A DNA stretch of 64,000 bases from Primula veris. Taxonomy: Eukaryota > Streptophyta > Magnoliopsida > Ericales > Primulaceae. Of the stretch, positions 32,847 through 45,800 are shown in pieces. The stretch covers positions 13,590,566-13,654,565 of the forward strand of contig OY821743.1 in the NCBI GenBank assembly GCA_963682055.1, given 5' to 3'. Each line of letters starts with the position of its first letter. The first letter of the stretch is position 1. The notes under the pieces are model-generated. The model was not told where the DNA came from. It saw only the letters and a program-made list of their open reading frames with translations, and did not search any database. Both the position numbers and the translations under genes were made by a program.

Positions 32847-34735
32847 TATCAATGATTCAATACCTATACTAGATAAAAATGACAAACTTATATGCCATAC
32901 CAAAAACATATATGCGATAAATATACAAAAACAAAACACACTATAGTAAAAAAATCATAAATATACTTAAAAAGCATATTATAATACTTGTATATGCATA
33001 AAACATAAAGATAGGGTTCTTTGACTAAATACTAGGAGTACAACAAAATATATTAAAAATTTTAAATACATTAAATTGCAAATTTAAAAGGCAATTTATT
33101 ATAAAATGTTACATGAGAACTTTTCTATAGGTACACATTATTAAAAAAAAAAACATACTTATATTATATACATTTTATATATACGCAATAAATAGATTTA
33201 GAAAAAAAAAACATCTTCACACATCCCCTAGAAGCACCAATCCACCATCCCCTCCGTGACACCACCGCCACCACCACGGGCCTCTTTCATTTCGACCTCT
33301 CATCTTCCACCTTGACCTTCAGATACATCAAACCCATAAACGGTATCAAGCCATAACCCAAATCATGGCCGCTAGTCCACCCACCACCCTTTTCACCTAT
33401 CAACTCAAGACAACAAAACCTAATCTGCATCTATACAAAGGATTTTTATATCAAATCGTTGCAAATCACAAAACTCCACTCAACACACCCGAAGAGTTAA
33501 TGACACGGGATCCAACCATAAAAAGCTCTGTTCATCAATGTGAAGCAACTACCCTGATCCCTACAAACCCCACTCTCAATTCCATATAGGGATCGAGCGC
33601 AAACAAAGGTATAAAAGATCCTCCCCCCCCCCCCTCCAAATTCCATTTATACGGTTCCAAAACTCAATTTTTATCTTTTTATCTTTAACTAAATGGGATG
33701 GCAAACGTCTCCCTACTGCCGCCGCCCCTGCCCAACCACCACTGCTTACAGCCGCCAGTCCGAGCCCTCCCGAGCAAACCACCTTTCACCTCCACTAATT
33801 TACCCGTCTGACATGTTTTTTCATAAGTATTTAATAATGTCTGTATAAGTATAAGATAAATAAAAAAGTGTTCAATCTTTTTTAAGCATGCACTTAATAA
33901 ATAACAAAAATACTCTCATGTCTAATGAAAATTAGTGGCGTGGCAGTGCTGATGTCACTACCACGTCATTCTTCTATCCGACATTTGATGGCAGGGTACA
34001 AATCTACACGTTAATATTTAATAGAAGGTACTAAACGAAAGGTCTAAAAGTCGGAGTGTACATACAGGGTAAAAGAACATTAAAATTTAAAAAGAACCCT
34101 AAGTTCCTACTTCCTATAATGAGAAGACACTACATAATGGAAATACTTAAGTGACATAAGTCTAACAAAATGCCTGAATTGGCTAAATACGACAATTTAG
34201 CAATCTTAGTCGATATATCCATGCCAGAAATAGGATTCTTACGAATCCACTAAGATAACTTAAACTGACATATTAGAATATAAGGACAATAACTGGGAAG
34301 AAACCCACAAAACATGATAAAAAAAATCATTGTGCTAAAAAGTAAAAAATAAAAATAAAAGACCAAAAAGAGAGAAGTTATATACCTCCCATACTCATCG
34401 ACAAGCATTCCTTCCATCTCTCTAATTGGATCATCTACAGCTCGCTCAGCTCGAGAGGGGCGTTTCAACATAAAATTATCTTCATTAGGAATACCCAGGC
34501 CATCAATATGTCTTCGTAGGAGAGACTCTGGTAAGATATTCCTCTCCATCCACAATTTTAAAACCTATGGAAATAACAACTAGAATTTTATACCAAACAC
34601 AAAACAACTTCCTCACAAGCAATTAATCTTTAGTATACATCACACATCAAGGATTGGTAAAGGTCAGTGACGGAAAATTTGAAGCTGGGGTGGGGCTGAA
34701 TTGTTTGCATGTTTATATTTTGTTGTAAATAGAGA

Positions 34736-34773
<38 letters not shown>

Positions 34774-36820
34774 GGAGGGGGTACTGAAAGTATATAATCA
34801 TCAACTTTTCAGCAAAATATATGGAAAAATTTCTGATTTTTCTCAATATGGGGGATGTTGTAGCCCCTTTTAGCATGTACCTACTTCCTCCCCTTGGTAA
34901 AGGTTTCTTAGACCAATTTATCATGCCTATTCAATACTGTTACCCAACCTTACAATTTGTATAAAGACTTGGATTGAAAAAACATGATTAGTAGCATACA
35001 AAATACAAATATCATGTCAAAATGGTGTATAGCATATTAAAATATTTCGTTTTTGTAACGAATTTGTACCCCAACTTAGGGCTGTTTTCCTATTTAGTAC
35101 GCGAAGTGTTCAAAACCGTCGCGAAATGCTAGATTGGCATCAAAATGATGCAATCTGTGTGTTTTAAAAAATACGAATCTTATGATAGATTACTGTACAA
35201 AACTGTAATTAACCCCGTATTAGTTGGAAAATAACACAACTCCTGACGGAGCATGAAACGATTCTTGCACATATGTAACTACCTTGAGACATTGACGCCG
35301 ATTTTCATGAGCTGAAGGTCCCCGAGGAGCTGCAGCTCCTATTAGACGAGGCAATGCTGCTTCAACTGCAGGAATATAGGATGATCCAGCAATGCCTGAT
35401 AATAACAATTAAGGAGACATGAAAACTACGAGCATGGAATCAAAATACACACAGATAGTTGAATGTAAACCTACTTAGAGAACTTAAAGAACAAATGAAA
35501 CCGGCAACTGGCATAATTCACAACAAACTAGCATGTGCAGCTGAAGTATGATGCATGATATTACTCCAAACAGTAATAAATTCAAAATATCACTTTGATC
35601 ACTGAAATATATGTTTTTAGGACTCCCAAGTAATTAAATTCAGTAAAATCTCATTAAATATTCTAAAAGGGTCAGCAGAGTCGCAAATTTATGTGGTGAA
35701 CCAGTTAATCAACGTGGATTTACGGGTAATTGTCAGCATACAGGTAGAAGGGACAGCCACTTTGTCCACTGCCTATTTTCATCTTTAGAGCTCTGTTTGA
35801 AATACCTTCATTCAATTGAGACTTTTTGTCACCGTACTAAAATATGTGGTTCTGGCGTCTTCCATTAGTTATAAGCTAGTAAGCCTTTTGACTTAGATTG
35901 CAATGATGAGATTAATTAACTGTTTCAGTATTCGTATTAGTTTGCAAATAATGGACCAAGTTTCCATATTCACACTTTCTGAAGAGAAAGAAGCATAATT
36001 TGAAAGGAACAAGTCTGATGGTCCTAAAACCTAGAAAAAATACAATATCAATTAGCGAGTATCAATTTAGGAAAATTGAGCTCGCTTGTTTATTTTAATT
36101 CTCATAACATCTGGGTCCGTTTACATTGTATAAATAATGAATTGTTTGAGAGATGATAATAGGTGAAATTTACAACTGGGTATACAGTTAATTAGCTTCT
36201 TTGAACTTTTATCGAAATATATGGTTTTAAAAATAAAAGAACATATAATTATATGGTTTAAGACGTAGAAACTTATGACTTTTGCAACAGAAGAAATAAA
36301 GTGTATAATAAAAGTGCAGTAGGGGAAAGCCGAGTGCTTCGATGAAAATACCTTTACCTTTGTGTGAGCCCTGAGTGATAGAGTCTACCAGAAAAAATAA
36401 GTCAATTTTGCGATGATCGTCAGGCTCAGTTTCCAACTTCCGTATGAGCAGTTCTACAACCTGCAGAAAATAACAAGTTAGTGAAAAAAAATGTACATAT
36501 TCCATATTCTTTCAAATTAATTATAAAAGTATTGGGAAATCTCATGTTTCCATATGAGTCTATCAGATGTTAACAATTAGTACACCATAGTATTAAGTTT
36601 CACAATTTGAACATCTCTCTACACGAATTAAACATACACCAATCTATCAAAACTCACATCCTAAACATCTATCAACCCAAACTCGGAAAATTAGCTCACA
36701 TACCTATTAAAATTCACGATTACTTAGAAGCTAGTCAACAGATTGTTCCAAGAAAAATACTTTGTTTCTTACAACTGCAACATCCTGTTTTTTAGTAACG
36801 ATATACATTTATGTATACCA

Positions 36821-36872
<52 letters not shown>

Positions 36873-39800
36873 AAAAGTATAGTTTATTACTATATAATAT
36901 CTTGAAGGATATAGAACTGTTGATACAAAATGGTCATATAATAATTTGTGGTTGTGCCATGTCCATAACTGACTAGGCTCCTTGCCCATGTGGCTGTTAG
37001 TTAGCATCATACAGATGACCTATACAGCTAACAAAGCGTTGCTGACTACAAGACAATATACTTTTCTCTCATGCCCTTGGGAAACGGGCAAAGGTATGGT
37101 ACCAGATATCCGGAGGTGTGTAAAGAGCAGCTGCAAGAAGCGAGTAACGGAGGTGCAGGGAATGTAGGGAACTAAGGGTGAAAGAAAATGCTCAAGAAGC
37201 ACTAATATCTCTCGGATTTGTCACCCAATTTAGGTCTGACGATCCTAGACGGTGGCCGCCAATCAAATGCTGTGTCAACCGGGAAGCAGAAAAGGCTGTT
37301 AAGGCCTCACTCCAAAATAACCAAATAAAAGTCGGCGAGTGGTAGCGAGAAAGAACGGACTGGGGCTTTGAAGACCGAGGAAAAAATAGGACATTCCACA
37401 ACGACTTTGCAACAGAATAGCTTATCTTGTTTACTCATACATACTACTTTTATTATGGGAGTGCCATTACACTAAGGTTATCATTTACGGGTAACACGGT
37501 AATGTGAAGCACTAAAACCTTAGAATGATACATGAGATGGAGAGGTGTTGAGAAATTAATTGTAACAATTTGGTTTTGTTCCCTCTATAAGTATGATTAT
37601 CCATAATACAGTTCCGATTGGCCATTTTATTTGATATCAATGCGTACTCCACTTGATATTCAAATTCGTTTGATTCCGAATTTTATACATCGTTGTTGTT
37701 AAAGCACGTGTTCCTTTTGGTTACAATATGACGTCTATATGGTTCCCGAACCGGAATAGGCTTGGTAAGTTCTCTGTAATGTGAGTGCGCAGGAGTTTCC
37801 TTGACTCACTTCCCCTTTAATGAAATATTGGATTTTAAAGGACTGTATTTATATATATAAATTTAAAATCATTTTGTTATTATTTTCCTCTTATTTTAAC
37901 CGGCGAAATAATTTAGCGGGATATTACAGCAACTTTATTCACTTATATAGCAAAAAATGTTAGTAAGAGAACTCTATTTCGTTAGTCATTTTAGTGAAGC
38001 AAAAGCCTTATCTACTATTCGGCATATCTTTCCCTAATTCACCAACTCCCTTCTATTTCCATTATTATCTCGACATTATATTTAATTCAAAACCTAATTA
38101 GCCAGATATTCTTCCATTGCTGTTTCTAAATTGAATTATTGCAACATATAAGAAGAAGAAAAAATCTATAGAATTATTGTAAAAAAATTCAACCATATAC
38201 AAATAGATTTTTTATTTATTTGTCACGGTATATCAATTAAATAATGTCACATTATAACACTTAAGACGTGTCATTGTATACTGATTAAATAGTGTCAAGT
38301 TATAGCACTTCAACAATTTTAAGATATTTCAAAAATACAAAATATTAAAAAAGGTCAAATCACAAAACTTTGCTAATATAGCAGCCAAACAAAAAGATCT
38401 GACACTTACAATAGATGCCTAATTCATAGTATGCATGCAGTGTTTAAGAGATCATAATCCAAAGCAATCTTATACTGTATATAATCCATAAGCTAAGCCA
38501 AGTTCATCCATAAAAAAATGACAGCATACAATAGAAAATTAAGAACATCGGTATAACAGTATACTTGTACCAATCAGAGAGGGGGGGGGGGGGGGGGGGG
38601 GGGGGGACACTATTTAACCAATTTCACAGCATGAACATTGATTTGACAGTGTAAAAAAAATATTAAAGTGATATAAGTTTGGTGGAGAAATTTATGGGAT
38701 CTCACATGATGGGGGAAGAGATAATCAATAAATGTGTAAGGAGTAATTTTAATAAACAGTTTGTGTTACATGAAACATATTTAATTAGTAAGAAGAAACG
38801 AGGGTCTTATTAGTATTTAAAAATATTTTCCAAAAAAAATTACTAGAATAAAATGAAGTTTCAGAGGTTGTGTTTTCCCTTATTAAGTGGTATAAGTTGT
38901 ACCTAAAGCTAGTTTCCCCTTGTTCAAATAAGTGGAGATAGGTACTTATTACTTAATACCCTAGTGTGATCAAACAATAGGTACCTAACAAGTGCTTTAG
39001 AGTAGCAAATAGCAATATTAACAATATAGTGTACAAATTGGTAAAATCAGCAAATTTGGATAAACTAGCTTACTTCATTAGCAATTCCATACTTGGCACA
39101 GTCAATTGCAAGACGTGTTGCGCGCCCGATACTATCTCTCGTCCTTGACAGTGTCTCTATCATCCCTTCAAAAGCATCTCTAGCAACAGCAGCTTCAGTA
39201 TCTTCAACTCTTCTCTCTTCATATTCTTCATTACCAGGTTTCTTATCAGATAATAAATCTTGCTGGGAAGACATCTTGAGTGTGTTTGAATAATCTCCCT
39301 CTGAATTCGGTCGCAAAAGAGGACTCTCACTCCTCCTCGGCTGTTCAATTGAGGGTGTCGACAGAGTGTTATTTTCATCGCGATGAATATTGTTATTATG
39401 TGAGACAGCTTGTTTCCTACTAGCCTGTGCAGCCGCAATCAGGGTTCTCATTGAAGAGGACTCTGAAATCTTAGAGCCAAAAAAATGCTTCGTACCGTCA
39501 TCTACACTTGCTTCCATCCTGGAATTAACCAAATAAAAAAAATCAACAAAAGGATTCCAAGAACGAAAGGGGAAACATGATTTGTACACTAACTTTTTCC
39601 GGATAAAGATTTTATACACTAACGAATAAGCTTGAAACTATACTTATTATATTCAACATTGTTCACACTAATCCACACAAAATTGAACATGTACTACAAC
39701 GACCTATTAAAAATACAATTTACACACCAATCTAAACTAAAATCGGACAATTAGTACACCAACTTAATAAAATCCAAAAGTGCTTAAAATTTCAAATTTT

Positions 39801-42800
39801 AAGGTGTGGAATACAAACTTTTCGAATTTGTGTAGATCGGTGCTTAATAGACCGGTCCCCAGCGCAATAAAAAATTAGTGCATAGTTTGAATTGCTGGTG
39901 TCCTAAATCCTAATTGCTTGATTTTGTTTAGATGGGTGTCTATACTGTGCTATAGTATGAAGAACTAATTGTTAAAAGTTGATAGGCTGATGTACAGAGA
40001 TTATACATTTAATAGAAGAAAATGGGGGTCTTGAGGTTAAAAAAACATTAAATAAAGAAAAATCCGAATGTACCTTCCACCCGAGAAACTGTTATCATTT
40101 GCAGAATCCATTCTTACAATATCAGTATCATGAGTAGAGATACTTTCGATATTTCTCGATTGACCTGAAGATATAATCTTACTTTTTTCGCTTTTCACAC
40201 TGCTTTGAGTATTTCCCAACCCATCCGAAACAAAACTGGGTCCCTTACTAGGTCCTGTCTGTAATTTCTTTTGAGTAAGATCAGTTTTTTTCAGTTCCAA
40301 CACCTGTCTTTTACTATCGCCTTCTGTCATAGGAGAATTCCTCGGGGATCCTAAAATAAGCTTGTCCTTTTTTATAGTAACTCTTTCTATTGGTTTTGTG
40401 TTACTATGTGGGGTAAGACTAGCTACGACTTTTTTAACCTTCTTGTCTAAAGACTGGTCAGATTTTTGTCTCGAATGCTCATTGAGAACCTTTACGGAAT
40501 TTGATTCATTATTTTCTTTTTTCTTCAATCCAACAGAACCACTAGCCTTGCTTACAGGTCTACCATGAACGGGAGTTTTGGGTCGTTCATCATCATCGTC
40601 ATCATAAATTCTAACAGCTCTTCTTTTCGCATGCAATTGAGTAACTGGCAATTTAGCTATGCTACCATGTAACTCATCGTTTTTCTTCTCCGCGAGTAAT
40701 TTTCCTGTTTTATTTTCTACTGTCTTAATTACAGATTTAGAGAGATATTCAGAATCCTCACGCCTACGCTTGGTTGGGGGAAAATCATCTTCATCCACAG
40801 ACTTTCTATGTTCGTTCAGTTCCTTTTTCTTTTCATTAGTAGTATCTATATCTTGTTTTCGCTCCTTGTACGATTCCCTTATACCGCTACTTGTGGCCAT
40901 TTTTCTTACTTTAGTACTGTTAACAGAATTTTCCCTGGGCTTAGATGAAGCAGTTGAAACGCCATTCTTATGAACACTATGGCCTTCCTTAGGTTTCTTC
41001 TTTGACACAGTTGTTGTTTGTCCCGACTTTTGACCATTCATTTGTGCTTTCTTTCCACCGTCACTTTCCCTAGACAGGGAAGTTTTTAGTGATGAAAAAT
41101 CCTTCCTAACTTCTCTCTCTTCATCAATTTGGACTTCTTCGTTAGAACAGGATAATGCTAGTACCACCTCGTTCTGTGAATTAGCCTCATCATCGAGAGG
41201 TTTATTCTTCTTTTTCTTTCTCTTAGGTGATTTAAGTGGAGAAGAGATTTCACCAGCTTTGCATGAGTTGCTAGATCTTGTATCATCTGTTTCTCTGCTT
41301 GGACCATCTATACTTCTCCCATCTTTTAATCCATTCTCCAAAGCATTTTCATCTGTATCCATGGAAGCGTCACAATTAGAATCTTCCAGATTACCAGAAT
41401 CTCTATGATGTAACTGCTCGAATTCTTCACATATGTCCTCTACTGCTGGCGCAAAAAATTTATGGCTTTTTGCTTGGCCTTTAGCTAATAACTTATCTTT
41501 CACCTCACTCGTAAAGGCCTGAATATCAGCTGGTGCAACAAAAGCTCTGCAAGAAGAGAACAAAATTCACTAGCTAAAGTTGATAAAAACACCTTCATAG
41601 ACCACAATCAACAATATAGCAGGATCAAGTTGTCCAAAAAAGTAAAATATTTCAAAATACAAAGTATTTCTGATTTATTAAGACATCTATGACCGTCCAG
41701 GCATAATAGTCAGATGTGAAAATATCAATAGCATGAAGTGGCAAAAGTATATTACTACTTAACAGATACAATGATAGGCTTTTCATTTCCTTATGTTTGA
41801 GGGGTAAAAACTCATGTCAAAGAAGAAGAAAAATGATATACAGGTTATAAATTCTTTATAACAAACCATCTACGAGATAAACTAGCCAACTGCTTCGTCA
41901 TTTCCTGTTTTATATAAACAGATAAAAGGAAAATGTTTAAACTTAAATCCAGATCAGGAAAAAACCTTTTTTTTCTAATTTAGGTGTGCTTTAGATGGGT
42001 ACTGTGTTGCTAAATTGAAGGATTAAATTTTCTTGGTCAATTTTTGATATATGTACTGAATAGTATGTAGCCTCACTAAAATGAGAATGGGAAGTGCTCA
42101 CAGGCAGTTAAAAAAAAACAAGTCCAATATATGTAGGGGATTATCCCCCCATAAAACTGATAATGATGATATCAACTATAAGCTTAGGCCAACAACCAAC
42201 GCAATTGACCAGTTGACCTTTACACTTACAAGTTAGGGACACGACCTAAATCTAAACTAATCAACTATCATACCAAACAAAACAAAAAAACTCAGGGAGA
42301 TCCTTTAGAGCGTCAACGGAAACATATTAAACCCTGCCTTGTGTAATCCAATAAAGGCATCGGTAAACGAAGGTATTAAGTATGACAAAATACAATGAGC
42401 AGCTTGGGAAGAATGAAGGCTTAGTCATATCAGGAAATTGTTGTTAATTTCATAAAAATCATTTGGAGGAGCCTACTCTGGAATTTATTAAAAGGTTAAC
42501 AAGCTTTTTTATGCAGAACTGGAAACTAGTAAAGATGAACTATAATTAACATTATCTCAAGGAAAGGGTTAACTGTTGGCATATAAGTCGGTCTAATGTA
42601 CTCGATGTCGGACATGGATACAACCAAGGTTTCAAAAGGCGCTAGGTGGGGTCTAGGCAGGAAGGAGCCACCTGAGCGCCTGGCCGCCGGCGCCCAGGCG
42701 GGAAAACGGCTTTTTAGTGTTGTTTACATGTTTTTTCTTGAATTCACATGCAATAGACATGTTGTAAATATGGTTTTCATGTTAAATCAAGCATCTCAAG

Positions 42801-45800
42801 TTTATTAGCTCATAGTTATTCGATTACAATTCAATAAAGTCTAGGATGACAACACCCAGTTACATAAGCCAAAAATTTGTCATGAAATGTGTTTCAAATT
42901 GAAGTTTGAAATGTACAATGTAAAATGCAAATCTAATCCAAAATCAATAAGATATCAAATTTGAAAAGACGGATCTTAGTTTTGAATCCAAATCATCATC
43001 GAATTTTGAGTGGTTTTCCTTTGCTTTTTATTTTTAGTGATTTTAGCCTTAAATTGAACATACACTAAGTTGTTCAATCTTGACAATGTCTAGTTTATTC
43101 ATTGTTCAATCCTGTTCATCAATCTAGGAAAGAGGTTGCTTGTCGATCGAAAAAAGAGGGTTTGTTTCAGACCTAAGTTTAGTAGATTTAATATGTTTCT
43201 TTTGTTATTAGATGCTTTTTTAACCCATTGAAACCGGTTGACCTGAAATAAACTACAAAATCAAAACGCCTACATAAAGTGGGGCACGGCTAGGAGCTGC
43301 CTAGCGCCTAGGCAGCCGCCTCGGCTGCCTTTTGAAACAGTGGATACAGCATTTGCTAAACAATTAGAAATGTATCTATAACATAGGCTGTTTTTAAAAA
43401 ACTGAGAATGATACTATAAGCTGAAAGTAGATAGCATACGATGTGTCAGCTATGCAGTTCAAAGTACAATGGTACCAACGTTATTGGATCGTCACAAAAT
43501 GTATGTCACCAGAAGGCAAAAAAGGGAATCCAGATGCTGTTTTAATGGGTTCATGAATGCATCGACTTTGGTCCTAAAAGCAAAGTTAATGCATGCAAGT
43601 TGCGTATTGACCTCATCGTCATGTTCTATGACACGCTCTAGTATTCTATGAACAAGTTATCGGTATAAAAAATTGAGTCTTAAATCGGGAGACAACATTA
43701 CAGATGCAAAATTACAAAGATAACAAAATATATGCTTTACATTAAGTAAAGCAATGGTTCCAAATAATGGTGCAATGATACTACAAAGTCGTCTGACAAC
43801 CTTGAATGCATACTATGGTATTTGAATTTAACAACTCGAAATGAGTCATGGTAACTACCAAAGAAAAAAGTTCTTAAAAAGGCTGATTTAGGTATAGAAT
43901 ACCAAAAACAAAACCCAACAGAATATTACAAAATAAAATAAAATCAAACATTATAAGCAACGCCACATAAGAGAAAATCAACCTAAAAGGACAACCTTCG
44001 CCCTTGAAGTGGAAGAATAACAAAGGCAGTTACAAGGTAGAACAAACTTCGCGAAATTCAACAAATCTATGTCTATATACCCCCCTCCAAAATGATCCTA
44101 CGTCCACTTTCAGCAACTCCACCCCACAACAAGGATGGTTCAATATTGTTTAAACCTCTTTCGAACAATCATGTGCTATGGAATTCGTAAATAATCATTA
44201 CCTCTCCTTACAAGACAGAAAGTCAAATAAAAACCGGGTCAAATATTGAAAAGCATATTTTATCTCTTCACTTGAAATAAAATTAAATCTAGAGTGCCCT
44301 AATGATCTCCTGTTAATTATTACGGTCATTCTTAAAAAATTAGGGGCCAGACCTCATAGAGAGCAAATAAATTAAATAATGATTAGTGAACCCTTGACAT
44401 ATCAACTTGACTCATGAAGTTCCTCAGTTATACAATTATAATCACAGAAGTCTCCTTTTATGAAATTAGCCCTTCTCTAGAACATTTACATTCATATAAC
44501 TGTCAATACACAAAGAGCTACGACTTGTGCCTTCCTCTAGTTAATAAAACAAAAAGGCTTTATCTAAATCAAACTGCATCACTTTTGAACTTTATGGTAA
44601 AATATTCCACCCCTGAAACACCACTTGGTGCACTCTTTCTCTAAAGAATCTTCACTGCACGTCTTTACAATTTTCAACTTCATCTCGGGCATAATAGAGA
44701 CAAGTCATACCAACATTGCCACAAAAACTATAGAGCGAAAGGAACTTACATTTCATTAGTTCCAAAGAATAGAACAAAATACTTCTTAGGGTCAGGGGCT
44801 CGATCCCAATCTTCCGGTCTGCTAATCTGTGACAAAAAAGTAAATTCTCAAGGCAAACAAAGAGACTCAACTAAAAAACAACTAACAAATATAACTGTAC
44901 TCTGTTTAAAAAAAAGGTGCATAATATAAAGTCCAAAGACATTGCATCAGATTCTGATGGACGAGTTCTGATTGGCGCTTTCATTCATTGACTGTCATAA
45001 TGGTTTATTATTACCTTTCAGTTTTATGCAACATGAGTGACATTACTTGAAAGAAAAAAAGGTAGATCTCATAAAGATTAACATACATGTAAGTTTGCTG
45101 ACACAAACAAAAAAAGGATAGTTTTATCACATTAATTAACATCTGCATAAGTTGCGTAATTAACTTTTAAGCTCCGCATGTAATCAAGGATCATTGGCTC
45201 AAACTGTGTGGTATACAAAGTTTTACTCAGTACCTCTAGCATTACCTAAAATAAAAGCAATTTAACTCTTACCATCGGTGAATCCTAGATAAGCTATAAA
45301 AAGTTTTTAGGTATCTTTGAAAGAAACATACAGAATTAAAGAAGTACAAATCTAACAAGCTAACCTGCAGATAAAAAACCCGAGTATTTATTCAAAACAG
45401 AAATAAAAAGTTACATTAGATAAAACTGAATAAAACAGGGAAACCCAAATGAACCCAATAAGCATACAAGTTACACCAGCACTAAATTGCATATATGAAA
45501 GAAACTGGGTATACAAGTTAAGTCCATAATTCAGATTAACATAAACAAAACAAGGAAACACAAATGAACCCAATAAGCATACAAGTTACACCAGCACTAA
45601 ATTGCATATATGAAAGAAACTGGGTATACAAGTTAAGTCCATAATTCAGATTAACATAAACAAAACAAGGAAACACAAATGAACCCAATAAGCATACAAG
45701 TTACACCAGCACTAAATTGCATATATGAAAGAAACTGGGTATACAAGTTAAGTCCATAATTCAGATTAACATAAATAAAACAATGAAACCCAAATGAACC

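Larger units (their letters stand above)
31525..34077. mobile_element. Outermost of three nested inverted-repeat elements
   Basis: The left arm at about 31527-31690 and right arm at about 33925-34077 are diverged inverted repeats. They share TTTAGTACC, AAACGTTTAGATTTGT / ACAAATCTACACGTT and CATTTGATGGCAGGG. The arms are about 150 bp, and the whole element about 2.55 kb. It contains the element at 31759-32805 and a GC-richer block. It lies in HUA2-like intron 7. Confidence 0.6.

Noticed and set aside
33365..33589. 74-codon frame with Pro/Thr-rich product
   Set aside because: No homology recognised and no splice or start context. Kept only as part of the GC-richer block.
36792..36976. Open frames with poly-Tyr/Ile runs
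   Set aside because: Translations of an (AT)n microsatellite.
40362..40973. Plus-strand frames over the large HUA2-like exon
   Set aside because: Shadows of the 1.47-kb coding exon.
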